64,000 nucleotides of DNA, taken from Takakia lepidozioides. Its lineage: Eukaryota > Streptophyta > Takakiopsida > Takakiales > Takakiaceae. Position numbers and translations under genes: made by a program. Shown piece after piece: positions 37,607 through 49,127 of this stretch (positions are counted from its first letter, which is position 1; each line of letters starts with the position of its first letter). The notes under the pieces are model-generated. The model did no database searches and was not told where the DNA came from. It worked only from the letters and a program-made list of their open reading frames with translations. The stretch lies in NCBI GenBank assembly GCA_030704615.1, contig CM060732.1, positions 8,990,001 to 9,054,000 of the forward strand, written 5' to 3'.

Positions 37607-38603
37607 ACCAACGGAAGAAAATCAAGCACAAAAGGGTTGAAGTTTTCTCAAAACCGTTACCTGAGGCTAAATGCTTCTTGGTAAGCCTGGGCCCAACAAT
37701 TAAAGCTAACCACGCTTTAAACCTAGGCAACCAGCAGGACAGAATTACCTCCACGAGAACTATCGAGCGGCTTTTACTCACCCATCCCTTCGCTATCCGA
37801 GGTGGAAACTCCAAGATAGAAGAGTTGGATATCTCTAAGCACTCAGCCCGCTCAGAACAATCAGTCATGACCTACAGCTAGTGAATCATGGTTGTGCTTC
37901 CTATTTCTATTCTTTCTGGCCTTCATGTTATCAATTTACCTTACCGTGTATACTGAAGCATCAGATTGCTTCAGTATCTACTAAGTTCCAATTAATCATG
38001 CATTCATTCCACAGCTTCTCTCGTGTCTCTCTACACAGTATGTTTGTATCTATTCAGTATCGGATTAAGATTAATCATGTATCATGCCTATGCCATGGTG
38101 TCTCTAATCTACCCTACTGTATAATTTTACAGCTTGCATGAATTAAGCCTCAATCAAGTCATCATCTCCTCTTCACTGTCTCCGCTCTCCGTGTCTCCTC
38201 CTCAAGAAGTGATCCCCTTCCTGTTGCCGCTCTGCCTAATCTACCCGCAAGCTGTTTTAACCACCTAACTAACTAACCGTCACCCCTGAAGTAACACGTT
38301 CCCTCTGCAGATGTTGTTCCCTGTCAATGATAACTGTTCCCCATGTATTGTGACAGGCTGTGTCAAGCAGTGCCGAGCTGTGACTGGCTGTGTAAAGCTG
38401 TGTCGGGCTGTGACTGGCTGTGCGAAGCTGTGTCGGGCTGTGTAAAGCTGTGTCTTGCTGTGATAGAATGTGACGAGCTGTCTAACCCCCCTAAAGCCTG
38501 CGCCTGCCACCCCTAAGGCTCCTATTGGTCTCAGTCTGCGCAAAAATTAAGGGTACCCCACAAAACCCGTAAAAGCGTCCAAGTCCCAAGCAGCCCTCTA
38601 ACA
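37607..38603 (-). repeat. Probable LTR-like flank of the minus-strand retroelement
   Basis: Read on the minus strand, a purine tract (GAGAGGGGGAGGG, complement of 38608-38620) is followed by TGTTAGAGGGCTGC, complement of 38590-38603. This is the layout of a 3' polypurine tract and LTR start for the element that continues at 38687-42174. The far LTR end was not located. No protein gene was recognised here. Confidence 0.4.
38345..38480. repeat. Minisatellite of gctgtg(t/a) units
   Basis: Tandem degenerate copies of the theme gctgtgtcgggctgtgactg. It is internal to the LTR-like segment and has no coding meaning that I can support. Confidence 0.75.
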
Positions 38604-38686
38604 TTATCCCTCCCCCTCTCAAAAAGTCGTGTCCTCACGGTTTACTATTTGGGATCAACAAACCTTTGTGAGCGAGCACCCTTCTG

Positions 38687-41600
38687 TCAGTGAGAGTCTC
38701 GTGAAGGACTCCGTGTGCGAGCCCGAGTCCTGTCACTGGCTGATGGAGATGATTGAGCACTACCTGGAAATGTTTGACCCTCCTTTGGCTGATAACGAGG
38801 TAACCTCTCAGGCATAGGAGATCCCCGTCGTTTCTTCTCTGCCATCTGAAGTGCATAGTCCTCTGCCATGTCAAAAGAGTCCTCTGAAGAAACAGTAGTA
38901 TCAGAATCCTCATCCCCCCTTAGGTGTTTTAACGGCCGAACTTTAAGTGGCTTCTCGGGAATCCTGCGTGGCATACAAGGGCCCACCATGTCTGGAAGTT
39001 TAAATTGTACGACTTGCTGTAAACGCTTGCAAGCAAAATTAGTGAACGCCCTGAACTCCTTAGCCGTGTAGGTGAGAGGTGTGCCAATGACTTTGGAACA
39101 GTGTAAGTATTTCCAGGCTTCATGTCCCTTAAAGAAAATATCCTCACGGCCGAATTTATGTGTTGCCAAATTGTTCCAAGCCGAATTAAACCATGAACGA
39201 AGTTGGGAATCCTTCTGCATCATATATTTTGCATCATATTGGTACATATGAGGTGGCACTGAAGGTAAGACCCAATGATCCCCACTGGAATAACTCAGAA
39301 ATCGTGATTGCATCTTCTGCTGCTCAATGTGATAACGTGCCATAAAACAAGCAGCATAGTATAATCCACAGCCCATGACAATACTAGATACCTCCTTGGT
39401 CTTGGTATAGATGTACCTATGTACAACCTGGAAGGCAATTAATTCCTTTAGCATGGTACCTGCCTCAGAGCAGTACCTTGCAAAGTAATGATCCTCAATG
39501 GGTCGATTGTTCAGAAGAACCTTAGTCCCAGTTGCCACTGGCAACCAAATGCACATGATCTGGTAGTAATGTGCCAACGATTGCGGAGGACAAAATTTCT
39601 TCCAAGCCAAATCCAGCACAATGGGAATTTGGTTGAAGGGCATAATTATAGCCCGACTGTACTCCCATGCAACATGAGTCCTAGGTGGGTTAAAAGTAGC
39701 ATCCCCCCATACCTCAGGCTGTGGTTTGGCTGTAGTAGCAACAGGGTTAGCTACCTGCACAGGCACCTGCTGTGGTATTGGTACCATTGGCCCTTCTACC
39801 ACTGGCATCTCCTGCACCCCCTGCGAAGAAGACTGAAATATGTAGCCATTAGCTGCTCCTCAGGAACAAAGACTCTCTTGTCAATATTTGAACTCAGGTC
39901 ATCCACTTGAGTCTGCAGGCCTTCCACATCCTCCTGTAGCTCCGCTATCCTACTATAGATATTGTCTACAGTAGTTGTGGCAATGTTTTGCACCTGCAAT
40001 TTGAGCTCATTCATCTCGCCCTGGGTGAGCTTCCTTGGTGTTTTGCCTTCTACCGGCCCTTGTGCTAACCAGACCTGCATAAGGTGGTTATCCACCAAGT
40101 CCTGTGTGGCACCCCTGAGAGTCTGCTCCTCCGTGAGTCTGTACACATCTAGCTGCTGCTGTAAAGCCTCCATGCGCTTCGCATGAGGTTCAACCAGGCC
40201 CGCATAGGCAGCAGCCAAATTATTGGCTTCCTTCCAAGCCTTGTTAGCCACAGAGAGTTCATTTCTATTGACCATGACTGTTTGTTGCAACTCCAGGATG
40301 TACCTCTCCTGGTCAGCCTCAACTTGTCTGTACTGTTGGAAAGTATTCTCATTGCGACAGATTGTAGCCTGCAAATCAACAATGAATTTCCTTTGCTCTA
40401 TTATCTCAGCTTTTGCCATCATACATCTCTCCCCTTGTCTGTTAACTTCTAATGCAGTTTGCTCTAGAGCAGTTGTGAGTGTAGCACATTGTATGGTCAT
40501 CCTCTGATGTACTGCCTCCAACTCTGTATGTAGTACGTTCACTTCTTACAACTTGCCCTCATGCTTCACCTGCAATTGGTATAACTGTTGCTTATGTGCT
40601 TCATGCAACTGGTCCTGCTCGAGACCTGCTTCAATCAAATGTCCCTTAGCCAACTGCAAGGTAGCCTTTGTGTCCTCCAACTCTTGCTGTAACTTGAGAT
40701 TGATCTCTTCATCTACCTTGTTAGCACACTCAGTGGCAATTCGAGTCTCAAACTCCTTCCTGAGTTCCTCCCTCAAAGCTGCCAATTGGGTAGATGGAAC
40801 ATGGGATTTCACATAAGTGCCCAACAAATTGAGTGTCATGCTTATGGAACTCATAAGCATGGCCTGCTGGGCGTCATCATGGTGAACTTGCTGCTGTTCT
40901 CCCTGATCCTCCACAGTGTGATCCTTCACCAACCATTCAGGCCATTGCCCCACCAGATCCTCTTCCTGAACCACCTCATCCTCCACAGGTGCTGCAGTGT
41001 CCTTATATTCTACCCCTGGTACCTCCATCACAGGTGTGGATATTACATGCACAGCAGGGATTTCCCTGGACAGACTCTGCACCTCTAGTACCACTGATTC
41101 CCTGACCAAGCCAAAGTTTTCATAGAGAAGGTCACCCTTCTCAATTTCTGCCACGACCTGCTCTGTAGTGGGAATGTCCAACCCTTCTCTTTCTAGAGCA
41201 ATAGGCTCTGGTGGAACAGCATGTACTAACTGAGGTACCTCTGAGACAACCGATTCAACTGGCTGTGATGGCTGTGGTACTGAAGTGACTTCTTCTTCCC
41301 TCTCCAAAGGTCGTGCTTTTAGTAATAACAGCCCTTTGTGCTGCTGTGCCTCATCCTGCACAAGAGCTTGGGAAACATCATCTTGCGGCTTTCTTGAAGC
41401 CAATGGATCCGCCACTACAGTCATACCCCTCTTCAATCTCTTAGACTGGTGTTGCTCTGCCAGTCCACCCTCACTATGTGAAGAACCCTGCTCCTCCATT
41501 GCAGTGGTTGCTGCCTCAAACACTCCCATCTCCTTACGTTCTCGCGCATCAAGTATGCAAGAGTCAAGAATGATCTGAGCAATGACTGGGCCAGACACGA

Positions 41601-42174
41601 TGATCGGAGACTTAGCAGCACTGCCCTGTAACCTCTTCATCTCTTCCACCAGACCATTGTACATTAACTCTGCCCAAGCTACATCCTCCCCTCGCAAGGC
41701 TTTCAGTATCTCCTCTGTGAATGACCTGCTCAAATACTATTGGTTCTATTTCATGGCAAACAGAACGTTCAGTATTTGGCCAACATCTTTGAGCCCTCGG
41801 TACTCGGCTTTGGTGCAAGCGTAACCTTGAGTCTTAAAGAAACTCCCTTCTTGGAACAGATTCTCTATCTGCAATCTTGCCCTGTGCTCATCCACATCCA
41901 CATGACCCGATGACAATTCAAACAATTGCTGCAGGTACTGGGGAGTAATTTCTATATCTACTCCCCTCACCTGGGTTACTCCCGTCCTAGGCTCAAAGTT
42001 CTGAAGAAATTGAAGCATATATTGCCGATGATGCAAGGACCAGTCCTTGGGTAGTAGCCCCTCTAATCGCAACTCCCTCAGCAGTTGCACTGCCTGCGGT
42101 GTAGCAATTGTTTGCTTTTGCAGTATCGTGGTGCTCTTCACCCTGATATCCTCCATTCCCCTCACTCTCTTCAT
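38687..42174 (-). mobile_element. Retroelement-like ORF chain with coiled coil, no pol recognised
   Basis: From ATG 42174 one reading frame runs to about 39800 with only a few stops: TAGs at 41746-41748 and 41737-41739, TAA at 40546-40548. It then overlaps a second frame (about 39817-38687). The conceptual protein has an N-terminal globular part (HHRQYMLQFLQNFEPRTGV, VRGVDIEITPQYLQQLFEL), a long acidic, Pro/Val-rich linker, a heptad-rich coiled coil (about 40850-39900), a Trp/Tyr-rich globular part (WEYSRAIIMPF, DHYFARYCSEAG, CGLYYAACFMARYH) and an acidic then Arg/Ser-rich tail. No protease, RT or integrase is visible. The purine tract and LTR-like start just downstream suggest a non-autonomous gag-only type element. 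The N-terminal part faintly recalls plant-mobile-domain or putative-plant-transposon proteins, but I cannot confirm a family. Confidence 0.5.
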
Positions 42175-42296
42175 TCTAGACAAACAAAAAGGCCTTGTTT
42201 GAAACAGCTGAAGAAAAGCTTACAGGGCACAGAGCATAAAGGTATGGTTGGCACAGAATGGAACGGGTAAGTGCGTGTAAGCCTGTGGGGCTTGCA

Positions 42297-42460
42297 AGGG
42301 GGGCTGCTATTTCATGAGCGGCATGAGCATGAGCGGGAAAAAAAAAAGCATGAGCGGGCCATTGTGTGTCCACGGAAATAGGGTTAGGAGGCACGGAAAT
42401 ATGGTCATGTGGACTCGTCATAGCAATGAAATGCAACATTTTATTGCAAATTTTGTGCCA
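42297..42460. repeat. CATGAGC-rich element terminus (copy 1)
   Basis: GGGCTGCTATTTCATGAGC followed by repeated CATGAGC(GG) and an A run, then a gtgtgtccacg...ttttattgc block. The same terminus recurs at 61787-61960 beside another copy of the methyltransferase-like gene, and a shorter version occurs in the MITE at 57636-57896. It marks one end of the element that carries the gene ending at 42509. It also cuts into the upstream end of the 38.7-42.2 kb element. Confidence 0.65.
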
Positions 42461-42508
42461 AGCCACGTCTATACAAGTGTGTACTAACTGACATAGCAGG
42501 AATGGGAA

Positions 42509-45500
42509 CTACTCTCCTACACCTTCCGAGGAACTTGGCCCTCCTTCTTCCTCATCCCCCTCATCCCCCCCATCCTCCGAGCTCTGTGATGCATTGGTTG
42601 CACTATGCCTCTCAAAAAATCCGTCCTCTCCTTGGGGGACTGTCCACCTCACCTCCTGGGAATCTTCTGCCTCTTCTCCCCCACTTTCCTCAGCAGAATC
42701 CAAGACAAATCTACGAGCCCGACGGGCTCTAATATCTGCTGCCTCCTCCCTCATCTTCATTTTCTTGAGGCTTGCCTCGTCTAAAATCTGTTGTACACGA
42801 CTAGGTTCGGAAGACCTCCTAATGGACACCGAAGCAAGCCGGGCAGCATAAGTAGGAAGGATGTAATCCCTTTCTGGACTAGGCATGAAATCCCCCCTGG
42901 CAAAAAAAGGCACGTTCCTCCTGCCCATGAACTCCGGTGTAGACGTCCCTCCTGCAGTACTTGGCATCCTACAGTAAGAACAAATCCACTTCAAGAATGT
43001 CAATACCAGCAGAAGCAGAAAGGGTTTTCAATGAAATAAGAGAGTGAAGGGAGGTGCCTCACGAAATCTGGAGGCAACTTACAATGCGACCACTCACTCG
43101 TAAACCGGGGGCTCCTCGGCCTCGATCCCAACTTGTTCCTCCCCCTGCTCCTTCTCGGATTTTTCCTCATCCTCCGAGGGTGCCTCTTCCTCTTTGGGCA
43201 GACGTTCAGCCGCTGCAAGTTCCGAGTTGTGGAGGGTAGTATCTGGCTCGAAGGCCAACACATGCCTGTCGGACAACGTCCCTGCCCACATTGAAGCACC
43301 TGAGGAGCAAAGCGGGCGGTTAATAGCTTGCGGCATGCAATTGCAATCGGGCCAGGGGACAAACTGAGCACGTGAAGGCTTACCCGTGCCGCATGTGAGG
43401 TCAAGAATCCGCCCTTGGACATCCGAGCACGTCTCCATGAGGGTTTGGATGAAAGCAGGGCTCCGGGTCCGGCTGTACCGCCACGGTTTGCCTGTCTTTG
43501 TGTCCTTCGGCATACTGGAGTGGGGCACATAGTTGTAGATGACATCGTAGGTAACAGGGTCCACAGCGGCATCAACAAGACGACTGTCGTTGCGGAATTT
43601 GAACGTAGACCCTCTCTTCACAAAGCAATATGCCTCAAACACCAATGTCTGCATATCCAACAAAAGAGGGATGAACTCCGGGATCTAGTTTAGATACACC
43701 ACAATATGAGGTGAATGCAATAGATTGATAACTTACACTTTGGCCCTCTGTTTGCAACCCCTATGTATTGATGCAGAACCATTTTCTGAGGAGGACCGGG
43801 GTGACACTTTTTGGTGTCCATCTTGCCACCACATTCTCTGTGGTCTTCCCTCTTGTGGCAAGGACAACCACACATCCACTGTCATCCAGGAGCATCCATG
43901 CCAGCCCAAACCCGGCTTTCCAGTAGTCCTCAGTAAACCTGTTCCAGTTGGGCACACCATCCAGGCCCTCAAGTAGCTCCCCATCTGGAATGTCAAGGAG
44001 AATCATATCGCAAGCTCTCTCCACCTCAACCCCCCCCGAGTGCTCTTGCAATCCGTGCTCACAGATGTGAAGAATTCCATCATGGCTTCAAAACCAGGGG
44101 TGTCTTTAGGCTCTGTACCGGCAGCCCTCTTCTTGGCTTTCCCCTTCTGCTCCGCCAGAGACTTGCTGTGTGCCACCTTCTTCGCCCTGGCAGCGAGAGC
44201 GTCAAGGAAGCTCTCATTGACGCATTGGATGATGGTTGGAGGTTCTAGCTTTGGCCTGTGCATAAACATCACCGCCGAATACCGCCGTGTAGGCTCGCCC
44301 TCAAATGCCAACTTCTTGGCAGAGCCAGTCCCACTCCGAACTGACTTGGGAACCCGGACGACCGGTGACTTGGTAGCAGCAGCAGCAGTCGCAGGACCTT
44401 GAACAAAGTCGTCGTCCGAGTCACTCCCTTGGGTCCCCTCCTGCGCCTCCTCCGATGCCCCGATGGTTTTCTATTTTTTGGGTGTTACTGTACTCACCTA
44501 TTTCCTTGTCCTTTTCCTTTGGCCTTTATTCTTCTCATTCAATTTCTCCTGAATTCCTGCCTGAGCAAGCTCTGCCGCTTTCCTAGAGTTTGCAAGCACT
44601 TTTGCCTCTTTTGGACCCAGCGGAGGCAGCGGAGCCCGGTTTCGTCGGGCCTCAACATTCAGCTTCAATTGAAACTCGGATGGGTTGAGCGAGTCGGGCG
44701 GAAGGTCCACATACCAAGGGCAATCACGCAAATGTTCCAGATGCCACTCCTTCACAATAACGTCAGTGTACATGGAGTCAGCCCCAGGATTCCTCCATGC
44801 CAGGAAGAATGGTGGCTCAAAAGACAGATGACCTTTCTCCAAAAGGGAGAACTTGCAGTACCTGCATTCATGAAAAACACAGAATGAGGTCCCTGAACTG
44901 GAAATTCGGCACCATTTTCCCAGGTTGGGGCGGAACTGCCTGGGCCTAGAACTGGGAAAATGGCGCCGAATTTCGGTTTTCGGTGCCAGCCACCCTAGGG
45001 ACTTAGCCATTTTGGGAGCCCTGAACTGGAAATTCGGCGCCATTTTCCCAGGTCTGGGCCGAAAATGGCTAAGTCCTTGAACTGACTGGCCCTGGAATTG
45101 GAAAAATGGTGCCGAATTTTGGATTCCGGTGCCAGCCACCCTAGGGACTTAGCCATTTTGGGAGCCCTGAACTGGAAATTCGGCGCCATTTTCCCAGGTC
45201 CGGCCCGAAAATGCCTAAGTCCCAGAACTGACTGGGCCTTGAACTGGAAAAATGGCGCCGAATTTCGGTTTTCAGTGCCAGCAACTCTAGGGACTTAGCC
45301 ATTTTGGGTGCCCTAGACTGGAAATTCGGCGCCATTTTTCGAAGGACCAATTTTTATGCGCCACATGAGGCCTCTAACATCCTGAAATGCAAGGACTTGA
45401 AAGGAAGGCATCGCGTATGTACCTATACAGAAGGCGCATTGCTGCTTTGTCCGCGTTCGGCTGGTCGGTGAACTCGTGGCTCCGGCGGGCAAAGAATAGG

Positions 45501-48012
45501 TTGGTTTTGTACAGCAGAAAGTACCTCGTCACATAGTCGCGTAGGCTCTCTGTTGCAGGAGAAATCTCCATCTTGAACTAATGTGCTTGTGTGTCCAGCT
45601 GCTCTTGCGCATTCGTCGTCACCTGTGGAGATTCTCCATCAGATCGCTTTCCTGAAAAAATACAATGAATCCACCCCCTACAAGAGTAGAAGCGTCAAAC
45701 GAAGCGTGGGGAAGTATCTGAAACCACCATGTCATGCGGTTCATCCACATGTCGAATGTCGGGTCAGACAGTTTGTCCGGTTTGGGGAAGCTCCACATGT
45801 CCCTTGTACTTTGGGAACCATTCCAGATTTGGAGCCACCGGGTCTGTCCAACCACCCAACATATTCTTAAGCGCCAAACACCACAAAAACGAGTTGTTGC
45901 CACCACAATTTGGTTAAGAATGTATCACCTTTTCTGTTGCATCCACACAGGATGTGGCTAGACGATGGAGCTTCTCCAATGTCATCGTGGGCTTCAGAGC
46001 GCGGGAGTAGTGCTCCCCCACCTCCACCAGAAAGTCGGCACCAAGGGCGGGATCAGCTATGGCGACGTACTTTACCATCCGCGACTTGTACTTTATGCGG
46101 GCCCTGGCCTCCGCAGCTTTGAGATACGATTCGAGTGCCGGGAGGGTTAGATTCTTCTCCTCTGACTCCATGTAGAACCTCCGCGCATGTGCCAAATCCT
46201 GCTGAATTTTCGTCTGTCAAGAATGCGCACATAAGATTAGAGATCCTGCTCAACACTTTTTCTTCTATTGGGGGAGGAGAGACAGATTAGCTCAACAAAA
46301 CAGTCAGGAGCTTTACCCGAAATATGTAGTCCACCGTGGCGTCCATGCTCAGCCTATACCAGGTTCTGTCTGCCTTTGCCTCCGACTTGCGCAAGAGGTC
46401 GGCACTGAGCGAATTGGCAAACTTTTGCATCCCCTGCTTCCCGACATCCTTCACTCGGAAGAGCATATGGGACAAGTTGGTGGCAAAGAAGGCATTCTCA
46501 GTCACCCTGCAATGCCACATTTCCATCAAACAATACTGAAATGGGAATTTTGAACAAATATGAGAATTCGCAATGAAATGACTTACAAATTTTGGGTCCA
46601 AAAGCAAGAGGCGTTGTAACTTACGAGTTGATGTCTGCCATTGCAGCTTTGAGAAGACTGCGATCTTTGGGCCCCACAACCTTCAGCACAACACACTCCA
46701 CGGCGAAATGCCAATCGAGGTCGTTGGGGTGGGCTTCGGCTATGTGCTCCATCCATGCCAGGAGGCGATGATTGTCGTCCCACACGTAAAACATCTTTCC
46801 GGACAAGTGCTGGAAAAGAGGATCAGTAGCAATCGATCTCTCGAACTCCTCATTTCGCCTTTGCCAATGGGGACCCCATTTGTCCACCTCATCGGAAGTG
46901 TGGGCACGAGAAACTCCGTGGTCGTTCTCAATGGAAACGTAAAACGCGGCAGACCCCATTCGATATCCATCCCGGAAAGAGAATTTCAGTTTGTCGATAT
47001 CGCCTGGGAGGGCAGGTCTCACCACCTGCAAAGACACCAAGCGGCAAAGGGGAATTCGAAGCTTGGCCGGGTACACCATGCCCCCCAGCACCCTGCCAAT
47101 GTTGCTGTGGGTTGCCTCCAACATCTTGGCAGCGGCCAACTTCATATCCGCCTCCGACATGACGTCTGCTGCAGAGGGGTTCTCCGGCAGCCCACCAGGA
47201 CCGCCAAATCCAGCCTGTATGCTGCGGGTTTGGGGCCTGGGGATGTCCGGGAGGATGTCATCCTGGTCAGAAAGCTCGGTGTCGTCCTCCTCAACATGGT
47301 GAACCACCGGCGAAACCACCTCGAGCACTCTCCCCGTCTCTACTGCCATCTCCCCGGCTTCACCTCGAACTTGCACAATCCGTGCTCTTTGTGGTGTTCT
47401 TTCCTCTCCTCCACTCTCCACCGTATGGGTAATTGCGGGGGCTGCTCTTGTCCGCGATGGTGTAACCAGTGTGTTACTGCCTCTTTGTGGTGTCTTGGAG
47501 GGATCCACCGTCTCTATGCGTCCCTCGCTTACATGGGCATCTGTCATTTCAGCACCCCTGGCCTCTTCAGTGGCCTTTTCTTTTTCCTCCTGGCTAGCCT
47601 TCTGTCTCACTTGTTCTTTTGCCCTCTCTTTTGCCCTCTCACGGGCTTTCTGTTTCTTACTAGGGCTAGCAGCAGGGGAGCCCTCCAGGACGACCACCTT
47701 TGATTGAGGAGAATTGACACCCTCGCGTGCACTGCTCACTCCCCCCTCCGCAGCCCGTGACGGCTCTCTCGCCGGGGATTGCATGTGCTTGGCTTTCTTC
47801 TTCTTCTTTGTGTGGGCGGGCCCTACTGCATGTGCATCAACAACCTCCATTGCCGGATCTGGTGTCCTCACATCCTCACGCCCTTCACCTGCCATGCCGC
47901 CTGCACCAACCTCCCCAATGCCTATTCTGTCGTACTCTCGCTGCAGGTCCTCCCGTCCACCAACAAAAGGTTTTAGTTTGCCCTCCCGCCCCAAGTTGGG
48001 CGATCCAAACAT
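42509..48012 (-). pseudogene. Spliced gene with permuted amino-methyltransferase-like C-terminus (copy 1)
   Basis: Exons supported by GT-AG and matching phase: 48012-46625, 46506-46317, 46213-45623, about 45577-45425, 44861-43737, 43648-43384, 43299-43098 and 42968-42509. The N-terminus is basic and acidic low complexity (KKKKKAKH; KARERAKERAKEQVRQK), followed by an unrecognised helical middle. The C-terminal third has VERACDMILLDIPDGELLEG (motif-IV-like, D-x-P-x), VVVLATRG, then FEAYCFVKRGS and GRILDLTCGTG joined across an intron to a segment ending RHVLAFEPD (motif-I-like, SAM binding). IV before I is the order of beta-class N4-cytosine/N6-adenine methyltransferases. The canonical DPPY/SPPY is not exact (DIPDG), so activity is uncertain. 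Defects: frameshifts near 45916 and in a G run at about 44035, and CAG-to-TAG stops near 44475-44500 and 43757. The tail is highly acidic (EESGGEEAEDS). Confidence 0.6.
44891..45348. repeat. 128-146 bp palindromic tandem repeat inside an intron of the methyltransferase-like gene
   Basis: Units start with ccct(g/a)(a/g)actgg at 44891, 45019, 45165 and 45311 (the last partial). Each contains GGAAATTCGGCGCCATTTTC and later its inverted partner GAAAATGGCGCCGAATTTC, so single strands can fold back. They fill the intron between the exons ending at 45425 and starting at 44861. The GGCGCC core links them to the arrays at 49-51 kb. Confidence 0.8.
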
Positions 48013-49090
48013 GCGATGAGTTGGAGCTGTCGATGATACCACCAGCGTGCCGGGCTCGTCGTCACTCTGTCATTCCCGAAAATCGTGTGAACCAACATCG
48101 GAATGAAAACCACCATCCGCCACGAGCAGCGCAACCACCATCGCAACAATCGTGGAACAACAATGAAAACAAATCCAACCAATGCCTAAGAATGACATGC
48201 ACAAGCCTTCTCCAGAGCTGCCGGCTTTGCATACGCATTGCAAACTATCTAAGGTTCACTCAACCAGTAACTTGCAGAAATCAACATGAAACACGATGAA
48301 CAAATGAACACGAATTCCATAAGACGGGAAAACAAGGTGAAATGTTTTGAAGGCACTTCATCTGCTCAGACAATCTTCTCAGCTCAGCATGGATTTCCTT
48401 AATTCCGAGATGCAACTTGTTATCTACAGCGAGGTGTGCACCCTGTTCTGGCAAGCAATCTGAATGCAGCAACGACCTGGCTCCTTTCTAACCACTCTGA
48501 CCTTGATCATTCTTCTCAACAACTCATGCTTTTGCGATGCAACCATGCGCTTCCAAGGCTGCCAGGCGGAAGATGTGAAAACAAACTAAAAAAACGAAGA
48601 AAACCGAAAGAGGAAGGGGCGGAACCTGAGATTGCTCGGCTTCAGTTGGCGCGGGCTGTGAGCAAGACAATGGAATTTCCTGCTGGAGCTTAAGTTTGGC
48701 CATGCGAGAGGTTGGACGTCGCCCGTAGTACAAAGCCTTCAGCTTCCGCCGCGGTCTGGATGTGGGGTTTCTCTCAGGAGAGCCACGCCCTTCTCCACGC
48801 GGCATAAGTCCCAGCAAAAGATAAAAGATCTTGCAGTCTGTCTGCGTACATGCCTCGAATAGAAGTTCATCCAAGTTTAACATCAGGTTTCCAAGGCGTA
48901 TCCAGGAAAGCAAGCGCGGAATCCTTGTGTCGCTAGCCCGGTTCAAAACCGACGGCGGAGGACATTTAATGCGCAACTACGCCATTCAATGTCGTAGGTA
49001 TGGAGGTCGGTCAAGCGCCCACCCCCCCCCCCCGAGACTGCGTCAATCGCCCGCTGGATGGAAAAAATCGGCGCCGAATTTCCATCCAGC
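48013..49090. other. Upstream of the methyltransferase-like gene, no gene recognised
   Basis: A minus-strand frame of about 150 codons (48976-48524; LSWIRLGNLMLNLDELLFEA, then a hydrophobic end) could be an upstream exon of the 42.5-48.0 kb gene or chance. No second element terminus of the CATGAGC type was seen here. A run of C occurs at 49020-49032. Confidence 0.3.
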
Positions 49091-49127
49091 GGATGAAGTA
49101 TGATGCAACGAGGCCATTCCTCCGCCC

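Noticed and set aside
46708-47703. 331-codon plus-strand ORF
   Set aside because: It lies antisense to the first exon of the methyltransferase-like gene and looks like a GC-driven shadow.
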